Shown here: positions 57,890-64,000 of the stretch, one piece after another | How positions within the stretch are numbered: the stretch's first letter is position 1 | How the letters are laid out: every line of letters starts with the position of its first letter | DNA from: Geodermatophilus obscurus DSM 43160 | Lineage (GTDB): Bacteria > Actinomycetota > Actinomycetes > Mycobacteriales > Geodermatophilaceae | Assembly (NCBI RefSeq): GCF_000025345.1 | Contig: NC_013757.1 | Location: 5,022,001-5,086,000, forward strand | Direction of reading: 5' to 3' | DNA length: 64,000 bases | The notes under the pieces: generated by a model | Databases searched by the model: none | Told to the model about the DNA's origin: nothing | Seen by the model: only the letters and a program-made list of their open reading frames with translations | Position numbers and translations under genes: made by a program

Positions 57890-57948
57890 TCATCGGTGAG
57901 TGGCGCCCGCGGTCGTCGCGTCGGCCAGCCACCTGCCGATGATCACGG
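57884..57948. repeat. Inverted repeat with GATCATCGG arms
   Basis: CCGTGATCATCGG (57884-57896) and CCGATGATCACGG (57936-57948) are perfect 13-base arms; pairing extends inward with GAGTGGC/GCCAC. The left arm includes the stop codon of the upstream pseudogene. It lies 11 bp from the stop of the NlpC/P60 gene, so it can terminate both convergent genes. Confidence 0.75.
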
Positions 57949-57958
57949 CGGATCCCCT

Positions 57959-59011
57959 TCAGTTCGCGATGCGGTTGAACTTCGGCGTCGCGCCCATGTT
58001 GTCGACACCGGCGACCTTGACGACGTCGCCGGACGTCGGGGCGTGCACCATCTGCCCGTTGCCCAGGTAGATGCCGATGTGGCTGACCGGGCTGTAGAAG
58101 GCCACCAGGTCACCGGGGCGCGCGTCGGCCCGCGAGACCGGCGTCCCCATCGAGGACTGCATGCGGCTGGAGTGAGGCAGGTTGATCCCGGCCGCCTGGA
58201 AGGCGTACTGCACCAGGCCGGAGCAGTCGAAGGAGTTCGGGCCGCCCGCGGCCCACACGTAGGGCTTGCCGCGCTGGGCCAGCGCGCGGTCGACGACCGC
58301 CTGGATCGAACCGCTGGTGGCCACCACGGGGGCCGAGGACGCCGCGGCCGGCTCCTCCCGCCCGGTGCGGCTGGCCCGGCCGCCCTCGCCGGCACCGTGC
58401 GCGGCCGCGGCAGCCTCGAGGGCAGCCCGACGCTCATCGGTGGACAACCGGGCGTAGTCGGCCTGGTACCCGGCGATCTGGGCCTGCAGGTCGGCCTGCT
58501 GCCGGGCGACCGCGTCGTACTGCTGCTGCGCCTCGGCGGCGGCCCGGTCGGCCACGACCTGCGCCTGCGTGGCCACCTCGCCGGCGGCGGCCGCCGCATC
58601 GAGCAGCTCGCCCTGGTGGCCGGCGACCGCCTGCAGCAGGGTCACCCGGTTGACGAACTCCTCTGCGGAGTCGCTGGTCATCAGGGCCTGGAAGGAGCCC
58701 ATGGAATCGCCGGTGAAGGCGGTACGGGCGACGCCGACGACCGACTCGCGGGCCGTGGCGGCCGCCGCCTGCGCCTCGGTCACCGCCGCGGCCGCCGCCT
58801 GCGCCGCCGCCTGCTGGCCGGCCAGCATCTCGCGCGCCTCGTTGAAGTCCTCGGTGAGGACCTCCAGCTCGTGGCCGCGGGCGGCGACGAGGGCCGCGGC
58901 CTCCGCGGCGGTGGTCGGCTCCTCGGCGCCGGCGGGGGCCGGGGCGAACGCGAGACCGAGGGCGCCGACGAGGACCAGGGCGGCGCGGCGGGCGGTGCGA
59001 GGGGTCGCCAT
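57959..59011 (-). CDS. NlpC/P60 peptidoglycan hydrolase (RipA-like)
   Basis: A 350-residue secreted protein: signal peptide (ALVLVGALGLAFAPAPAGA), a long Ala/Gln-rich coiled coil (residues ~32-200) and a C-terminal NlpC/P60 domain. The catalytic residues are Cys263 in NSFDCSGLVQYAF, His311 in SPVSHIGIYLG and His323 in MVHAPTSG. It cleaves stem peptides of peptidoglycan for growth, separation or resuscitation. The coiled coil probably keeps the domain inactive until partner binding, as in RipA. Its leader contains a c-di-AMP riboswitch, so synthesis should respond to that nucleotide. Confidence 0.93.
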   Translation of the reverse strand: MATPRTARRAALVLVGALGLAFAPAPAGAEEPTTAAEAAALVAARGHELEVLTEDFNEAREMLAGQQAAAQAAAAAVTEAQAAAATARESVVGVARTAFTGDSMGSFQALMTSDSAEEFVNRVTLLQAVAGHQGELLDAAAAAGEVATQAQVVADRAAAEAQQQYDAVARQQADLQAQIAGYQADYARLSTDERRAALEAAAAAHGAGEGGRASRTGREEPAAASSAPVVATSGSIQAVVDRALAQRGKPYVWAAGGPNSFDCSGLVQYAFQAAGINLPHSSRMQSSMGTPVSRADARPGDLVAFYSPVSHIGIYLGNGQMVHAPTSGDVVKVAGVDNMGATPKFNRIAN

Positions 59012-59029
59012 GGTGCGGCGGCACTCCGT

Positions 59030-59185
59030 TCATCCACGGCCGCCTACCGGGTCAGCTGACGGGTTCGGGCCGGACGAGCCCGGCGCACGCCGGCCGCGGT
59101 GCCGGCGCGCGCTCCACCCCAGTGGTTCGGTGGGTCCCCGGCCCTGCGCCCTCGGGGAGGAGGACGCCGGCTCGGCGGCATCCGC
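59030..59185 (-). promoter_or_regulatory. ydaO-yuaA type c-di-AMP riboswitch
   Basis: On the minus strand, upstream of the NlpC/P60 gene, the leader contains the conserved blocks of this class in order: GCCGAGCC (about 59170-59178), GGGGACCCACCGAACC then GGGGTGGA in the middle, and CCGAACCCGTCAGCTGACCC followed by GGTAGGCGGC near 59040-59065. The spacing between the blocks and the location before a cell-wall hydrolase fit actinobacterial ydaO examples such as the rpfA leaders. Ligand-bound RNA normally switches expression off. The start codon lies ~20 bases after the 3' end. The rest of 59186-59375 holds the promoter and no gene. Confidence 0.85.
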
Positions 59186-59375
59186 GGGGTGTCACCCAGG
59201 CTGGTGACGGAACGCCCCGGCGGATGTACAGAACGTAGGGGCCGTGACACCGCCATGACAATCACCCGCATGTGATTTCGTCGACTCTCGACTCGACCCC
59301 GCAGGTCAGCGGCGACGTGCGGGGCCGGTGTGACCGGTGGGGTTCACCGGCGGCGCAGCGGGGCACGCAGCGGTC

Positions 59376-59585
59376 ATGGATCTCAAGCGACCCCTCGTCG
59401 TGCTGGCCCTCGTCGGCGCGCTGACCGGCTGCAGCAGCACGGGGACCGGGGGGAACACCGACCTGGACCGGGGCGAGGGCGAGTGCAACGCCGCCGAGGC
59501 CGGGTCGACCGACGAGGAGCTCTGCCAGGACACCGAGCAGGACAACGAGCAGCAGACCGACCAGGAGGACGACGGCGAGGGCTGA
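59376..59585 (+). CDS. Small acidic lipoprotein
   Basis: A 69-residue protein with a lipoprotein signal (LVVLALVGALTGC) and lipobox LTGC, giving a mature Cys-Ser-Ser start. The mature part is extremely acidic (DEELCQDTEQDNEQQTDQED) with two more cysteines that could pair. It would be membrane-tethered outside and disordered. Function unknown; metal binding is possible. Confidence 0.65.
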   Translation: MDLKRPLVVLALVGALTGCSSTGTGGNTDLDRGEGECNAAEAGSTDEELCQDTEQDNEQQTDQEDDGEG

Positions 59586-59643
59586 CCGCGCACCGGCCCC
59601 GCGACGGACGGCCCTCCGGCAGCGCACCGGTTACGGTCCGCCG

Positions 59644-61197
59644 GTGGGAGCACGCAGGTACGACGCCGTGGTCGTGGGAGCCGGGCACAACGGGCTGGTG
59701 GCCGCGGCCTACCTGGCCCGCGCCGGGTGGTCGGTGCTGGTGCTCGAGCGGCTCGCCGAGGTCGGCGGCGCCGCGGTCAGCCGACAGGTCTTCCCCGGGG
59801 TCGACGTCCGACTGTCGGCCTACTCGTACCTGGTGAGCCTGCTGCCCGACCGGATCGTCGCCGACCTCGGGCTGCAGGTGATGCTGGCCGACCGCGCGGT
59901 CGCCTCCTACACTGCCGTCCCCGGCGGCCCGGGTCTGCTCGTCGAGCGCGAGGAGGGCCCGGCCACCGCCGCGTCCTTCCGGGCCCTCACCGGCTCCGAC
60001 GCCGAGCTGGCGGCCTGGCAGCGGTTCTACGGCCGGGTCGCCACGCTCGCCGAGGACCTCGCGCCCACCCTCACCGAGCCGCTGCTGTCCCCCGCCGACC
60101 TGGCCGGCCGGCTGCGCGACCCGCAGCTGTGGCACGACCTGCGCGAGCGCCCGCTGGCCGACGTGGTCGCCGACGAGCTGTCGCACGACGTCGTCCGCGG
60201 GGTGGCGCTCACCGACGGGCTGATCGGCACGTACGCCGACGTCCACGCCGCCGACGGCCTGGCCGGGCGCTGCTTCCTCTACCACGTGGTCGGCAACGGC
60301 ACCGGACGCTGGCGGGTACCAGTCGGCGGGATGGGCGCGGTCAGCGGCGCGATGGCCGCCGCGGCGCGCGGTGCGGGCGCCGAGCTGGTCCCCCGGGCCG
60401 AGGTGACGGCGGTCGAGCCGCGGGGCGACGGCGCCACCGTGCACTGGACCGACGACGACGGCACCGAGCGGGCGGTGGACACCGGGTGGGTGGTCGGTGG
60501 CACCGCCCCGGCGGTGCTCGAGCGGCTGCTCGGCGAGACGCCCCGCCCCTCCGCGGACGGCGCCCAGCTCAAGGTCAACATGGTGCTGGCGCGGCTGCCC
60601 CGGCTGCGCTCCGGTGTGGACCCGGCGGTCGCCTTCGCCGGCACCTGCCACGTCGACGAGGCGGCGTCCCAGCTCGACGCCGCCCACGCGCAGGCCGCCG
60701 CCGGCCGGCTGCCCGACGTCGTCCCCTTCGAGGTCTACTGCCACTCGCTGACGGACCCGACGGTGCTGGGCCCGGCCGAGCGGGACGCGGGCCGGCACAC
60801 CCTCACCCTGTTCGGCCTGCACACCCCGGCGGCGCTGTTCCGCGACGACCCCGAGGGCAGCCGGGACGAGGCGGTGCGCCGGGTGGTGGCCCAGCTGGAC
60901 GCGCACCTGGCCGAGCCGCTGCTGGACTGCCTGGCCCGCGACGCCGAGGGCCGGCCGTGCCTGCAGGCGGCCTCGCCGCTGGACGTCGAGGCGTCCCTGG
61001 CGATGCCGGGCGGGCACATCTTCCACGGCGACCTCTCCTGGCCGGTCGCCGAGACGCCGGACGGGGTCGGCACCTGGGGCGTGGCGACGGCGCACCCGCG
61101 GGTGGTCGCCGCCTCCTCGGGCGGCACCGTGCGCGGCGGGGCGGTCAGCGGCCTCGGCGGCTACGCGGCGGCCCGCTCCCTGCTGGACCGGCGCTGA
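59644..61197 (+). CDS. FAD-dependent oxidoreductase, phytoene desaturase/PYROXD2-like
   Basis: A 517-residue flavoprotein. The dinucleotide fold is VVVGAGHNGLVAAAYLARAG with the ERLAEVGGAAVS second motif, and the C-terminus has GGHIFHGDLSW and GGAVSGLGGYAAA, the FAD-binding end typical of this family. The GHNGL variant and SAYSYLVSLLP separate it from carotenoid desaturases and point to the PYROXD2 group, whose substrates are unknown. GTG 59644 is the start at the conserved N-terminus. Its stop overlaps a CTG that may start the next gene. Confidence 0.87.
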   Translation: MGARRYDAVVVGAGHNGLVAAAYLARAGWSVLVLERLAEVGGAAVSRQVFPGVDVRLSAYSYLVSLLPDRIVADLGLQVMLADRAVASYTAVPGGPGLLVEREEGPATAASFRALTGSDAELAAWQRFYGRVATLAEDLAPTLTEPLLSPADLAGRLRDPQLWHDLRERPLADVVADELSHDVVRGVALTDGLIGTYADVHAADGLAGRCFLYHVVGNGTGRWRVPVGGMGAVSGAMAAAARGAGAELVPRAEVTAVEPRGDGATVHWTDDDGTERAVDTGWVVGGTAPAVLERLLGETPRPSADGAQLKVNMVLARLPRLRSGVDPAVAFAGTCHVDEAASQLDAAHAQAAAGRLPDVVPFEVYCHSLTDPTVLGPAERDAGRHTLTLFGLHTPAALFRDDPEGSRDEAVRRVVAQLDAHLAEPLLDCLARDAEGRPCLQAASPLDVEASLAMPGGHIFHGDLSWPVAETPDGVGTWGVATAHPRVVAASSGGTVRGGAVSGLGGYAAARSLLDRR

Positions 61198-62063
61198 GCC
61201 GGGCCTGGTCGGCGCGCCGGCTGCGCGCCGAGACGACGGCGCTGCTGCGCGGCGCCGGCGAGCAGCTGCGCGGCCGGGACGTCGCGCTGATCGCCGCCGG
61301 GCTGACCTTCTACGCCGGCATCGCCGTGGTGCCGCTGCTGCTGGTCGCCTTCTCGCTCACCGCGCTGCTCACCTCGGCCGAGCGGGTGCGTGAGCTGAGC
61401 GACCGGCTCGCCCAGCTGCTGCCGCCGGAGCTGGGCGCTCCCGGGGCGCTGCGGACGCTGGCCGAGGCCGGCACCGGCCTGGACCTGCTGGGCTTCGTCC
61501 TGGCACTGGTCCCGCTGTCGTTCTACGGCGAGGGGCTGCGCCGGGCGCTGCTGCGCTTCACCCCCCGCCAGGACCGGCTGACCGGCTGGCGCGGTCGGCT
61601 GCTGGCGCTGCCGCTGGTGCTGGCCACGCCGTTGCTGATGTACCCGCTGCTGCTGGCCGCGTCGGCGATGGTGGACCTCACCGAGCAGGGCAGCGCGCTG
61701 GGCACCGTCGCCGTCGGCTACTACTCGGTGCTGTTCGCACTGACCGTGCCGCTGCTGTGGGGTTTCGGCGTGGTCGCGGCCGGGGACCTGCGCTGGCCGG
61801 CACTGGTGTCCGGCGTGCTGTTCACCGCCGCCTGCCTGTCGGGCTTCCTGCAGGGCTTCGCGATCTTCCTGGCCCTGCCGCTGGCGCTGGGCGCGCCGTT
61901 CGGCGGGCTGACGGTGGTCGGCGCGGTCGTGGCGATCAGCCTGTGGCTGTTCCTGCTGCACCTGGTCGTGATCGCCGGCTGGCTGCTGACCCAGTCACTC
62001 GACGGCCGGCTGCGGCGAGGAGCTCAGTCGTCGTCCGGCGGGCCGGAGTCCGACCGGCCCTGA
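61194..62063 (+). CDS. YihY/BrkB-family membrane protein
   Basis: A ~289-residue protein with six hydrophobic segments; the family signature RDVALIAAGLTFYAGIAVVPL opens the first. Other landmarks are GFVLALVPLSFYGEGLRRAL, LLALPLVLATPLLMYPLLL and FLLHLVVIAGWLLTQS. Role unknown; often mislabelled ribonuclease BN. No ATG or GTG precedes the first helix, and CTG at 61194 overlaps the upstream stop as CTGA, giving LSRAWSARRLRAET. The 3' end overlaps the penicillin-binding protein gene by 40 bases. Confidence 0.82.
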   Translation: MSRAWSARRLRAETTALLRGAGEQLRGRDVALIAAGLTFYAGIAVVPLLLVAFSLTALLTSAERVRELSDRLAQLLPPELGAPGALRTLAEAGTGLDLLGFVLALVPLSFYGEGLRRALLRFTPRQDRLTGWRGRLLALPLVLATPLLMYPLLLAASAMVDLTEQGSALGTVAVGYYSVLFALTVPLLWGFGVVAAGDLRWPALVSGVLFTAACLSGFLQGFAIFLALPLALGAPFGGLTVVGAVVAISLWLFLLHLVVIAGWLLTQSLDGRLRRGAQSSSGGPESDRP

Positions 62064-64000
62064 CCGTCGCCCCAGTCCTGGCCCTCGTCCTGGCCATCGC
62101 CCTCGCCCGGGTCCTGTCCCTGGGCGGGCGCCTCCTGCGCCTGCTCGCGTTCGGGCTCGGGCGCCGGGGAGTCGGCCGGCGGCTCCGGGGCCTCCGGCTG
62201 CCGCTGGCGCTCCCACGACGGCTCGGGGTCCGGTTGCGGCCGTGGCTGGACGTAGTCCTCGCCGTTGCTGACCAGGATGGAGACGACCTGGCCCGGCACC
62301 GCCCGGCCGCCGCGCGGCGGGCTGGTGCCCAGGAAGGTGCCGGAGCGCCGGGCGCTGTCGGTCTCGACGGTCCGGTGCTCGAAGCCGGCCTCCTCGAGCG
62401 CCGCCCGGCAGGCCCGCACCGAGGTGCAGCCCGGCACCGGGCGGGTGTTGCCGTTCATCACGACCTCGTCGGCCGGCAGAAACTCCCCGCTGCCCCGCGC
62501 CTGCAGGATCGGTGCCATCGCGTCGCGCCAGACGGTGGCCGCCTTGCCGCCGCCGAACCCGCCGACGTTCTGCTTGCGCTTGGGGTTGAGCACCATGACG
62601 CTCGCGGCGATCTCCGGGGTGTACCCGACGAAGGCGATCGAGTCGTTGTCCTGCGACGTCCCGGTCTTGCCGGCGATCTGGTGGCCCGGCACGTACGCGC
62701 GGGTGCCGGTCGCGCCGGAGTTCCCCGGCTCGACGTCCTTGCGCAGCATCTGGTTGAGCGTGTTGGCCACGCCGGGCTTGATCGCCTCGGGGGTGCAGCG
62801 GTCGGCGATCGCCAACGGCTCGCCGTCCGGCCCGAGCGCGGGGTCGCCGTGCTGGTCGAGCACCGCGGTCACCGGGACGACGTCGCACTGGGTGCCACCG
62901 GCCGCCAGCGTCGAGTAGGCGCTGGCCAGGGCGAGCGGGCTGGTGGCCTCGGAGCCGAAGGTGAACGACCCCCGGTTCTCGTCGATGATCTGCTGCGGCA
63001 GCGCCGGGTCGCTGAACTGGAACAGCCCCATCCGCTCGGCCATCCGCACCGGCTCCTCGACGCTGCCGAGGGCGTCCTCGAGGGCCAGGAAGTAGGTGTT
63101 CGACGACTGGTAGAGCGCGGTGGTGAGGTCCAGCGTCGAGCGGAACGTGCCGGCGTTCTCGACGTCGTAGGGCCGGCTGCCGTCCCGGTAGACGCGGGAC
63201 ACGTAGGGGTCCGACGTCGTCAGCGTGTAGTAGCCGGAGTAGCCCCGGTCCAGGGCGGCCGCGGCGGTGAAGACCTTGTAGGTCGAGCCGGAGCCCTTGC
63301 TGGCGGCGAGGTTGAGGTTGAACGACTCCTGCGCGCGGTCGTTCCTGTCGTAGCCGAAGACCCGGTTGACGCTCATCGCCAGCAGGTGGCCGGTGCCCGG
63401 CTCGACGGCGGTGAACATGCCGGCCAGCGAGTTGCCCATGGCCAGCGTCTCCAGGACGGCGGCGTCCCCGGCGCGCTGCAGGTCGGCGTCCAGCGTGGTC
63501 TCTATGACGTAGCCGCCGTTGTCCAGCTCCTGCTGGGTCAGCCCCAGCTCCTGGATGAGGTAGCGCTGCACGAAGTCGCAGACGAAGGCTCCGACCGATG
63601 CCTGGGCGCAGCCGCGGGGCGGGGCCGGCGCGGGGGCGAGGCCCAGCGGTGCGGCCTGCGCCGCGGCGGCCTCCGCCTGACCGACCAGGCCCTGCTCGGC
63701 CATCCGGGAGAGGACCTCGTTGCGCCGCGTGGTGGCCGCCTCGGGGTCGGTGAACGGATCGTCCTCGGTCGGGCTCTGCGCCAGGCCGGCCAGCAGGGCG
63801 GCCTGCGGCAGGGTGAGGGCGGCGGCGTCGACGCCGAAGAAGGCCCGCGCGGCCGGCTGCACGCCGTAGGCGTTCTGCCCGAAGTAGACGATGTTGAGGT
63901 ACCGGGTGAGCAGCTCGTCCTTGGAGTAGGTGTCCTCGAGGGCCAGCGCCAGCCGGGCCTCCCGCAGCTTGCGGCCGAGCGTCTGCTCGGTGGCCGCGCT
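62024..64000 (-). CDS. Class A penicillin-binding protein (PonA-like), 5' end beyond window
   Basis: About 658 C-terminal residues are visible. The first are the end of the glycosyltransferase-51 domain (RKLREARLALALE, NIVYFGQNAYGVQPAARAFF). The transpeptidase domain has SxxK as GSTYKVFTAAAALD, SSN in YQSSNTYFLAL and KTGTS in HQIAGKTGTSQD. A PASTA-like repeat (PVPGCTSVRACRAALEEAGF) and a Pro/Glu/Asp-rich tail follow. The enzyme polymerises and cross-links peptidoglycan outside the membrane; its cytoplasmic start and membrane anchor lie off the right edge. It converges with the BrkB-like gene. Confidence 0.95.
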   Translation of the reverse strand, partial: SAATEQTLGRKLREARLALALEDTYSKDELLTRYLNIVYFGQNAYGVQPAARAFFGVDAAALTLPQAALLAGLAQSPTEDDPFTDPEAATTRRNEVLSRMAEQGLVGQAEAAAAQAAPLGLAPAPAPPRGCAQASVGAFVCDFVQRYLIQELGLTQQELDNGGYVIETTLDADLQRAGDAAVLETLAMGNSLAGMFTAVEPGTGHLLAMSVNRVFGYDRNDRAQESFNLNLAASKGSGSTYKVFTAAAALDRGYSGYYTLTTSDPYVSRVYRDGSRPYDVENAGTFRSTLDLTTALYQSSNTYFLALEDALGSVEEPVRMAERMGLFQFSDPALPQQIIDENRGSFTFGSEATSPLALASAYSTLAAGGTQCDVVPVTAVLDQHGDPALGPDGEPLAIADRCTPEAIKPGVANTLNQMLRKDVEPGNSGATGTRAYVPGHQIAGKTGTSQDNDSIAFVGYTPEIAASVMVLNPKRKQNVGGFGGGKAATVWRDAMAPILQARGSGEFLPADEVVMNGNTRPVPGCTSVRACRAALEEAGFEHRTVETDSARRSGTFLGTSPPRGGRAVPGQVVSILVSNGEDYVQPRPQPDPEPSWERQRQPEAPEPPADSPAPEPEREQAQEAPAQGQDPGEGDGQDEGQDWGDGQGRSDSGPPDDD

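Noticed and set aside
61194-62063. Ribonuclease BN annotation for the BrkB-like protein
   Set aside because: That name was transferred from an old misassignment; the protein is a multi-helix membrane protein without nuclease motifs.
1-64000. Phage, plasmid or integrative-element content
   Set aside because: No integrase, transposase, portal, replication or conjugation gene and no local GC drop apart from short promoter regions were found.

Overview
The window is 64 kb of very GC-rich DNA with abundant GTG starts, few intergenic gaps and gene families typical of Actinomycetota: DUF3140, DUF3253, DUF3817 and DUF6328 proteins, a FadE5-type acyl-CoA dehydrogenase, DevRS/DosRS-type signalling, a bifunctional-type dCTP deaminase, and an NlpC/P60 protein behind a c-di-AMP riboswitch. 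The small disordered proteins and the 56-57 bp hairpin repeat scattered between genes fit the Geodermatophilaceae (Blastococcus/Geodermatophilus/Modestobacter group). That placement is an inference from recall; no database was searched. I see no phage, complete insertion sequence, CRISPR array or rRNA. The window reads as ordinary chromosome with several decaying genes.

Layout. 1-8.3 kb: a partial AbiEi/DUF559-like gene, a membrane Fe-S oxidoreductase, a CynX-type MFS carrier convergent with dcd, and a secreted subtilase with a TIG domain. 8.4-17 kb: a deleted PAS gene, a large hybrid sensor kinase fused to an RsbW-like ATPase whose end runs into tRNA-Gly(CCC), a PrmC-like methyltransferase, a universal stress protein and a DosS/DosR-type kinase and regulator pair. 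17-24 kb: a DUF3140-methyltransferase-type III polyketide synthase set, rbsK, several tiny acidic proteins, a TetR regulator and a frameshifted EAL relic. 24-32 kb: fadE5-like gene with palindromic operators, two more tiny proteins, an ABC-2 exporter with a DesKR-type two-component system, a truncated MHS transporter, and 3-hydroxybutyrate dehydrogenase with its GAF/PucR regulator. 34-41 kb: a frameshifted TRADD-N-associated-type membrane gene, a DNA-glycosylase-like family protein, a tannase-family esterase, a tyrosine phosphatase and a GGDEF protein.

41-47.6 kb holds a complete fructose PTS: ptsI diverges from deoR-fruK-fruA-ptsH, with operator-like sequences in the shared promoter region. 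47.6-53.7 kb holds an SRPBCC protein, an AGE-family epimerase and a branched-chain 2-oxoacid dehydrogenase operon (E1alpha-E1beta-E2) divergent from an Lrp/AsnC regulator, with an inverted repeat between them. 53.7-64 kb holds a DUF3253 protein, a secreted NTR/TIMP-like protein, a serine hydrolase, a DUF3817 protein, a gene split by a copy of the hairpin repeat, the riboswitch-controlled NlpC/P60 hydrolase, a lipoprotein, an FAD oxidoreductase coupled to a BrkB-like membrane protein, and the 3' part of a class A penicillin-binding protein running off the right edge.

The most distinctive signal is the hairpin repeat family (about seven copies plus half-copies): nearly all copies sit just after stop codons, but one splits a reading frame at 57.5 kb. 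Four single-base frameshifts in one EAL relic and one in the TRADD-N-type gene show either real decay or residual sequencing indels.
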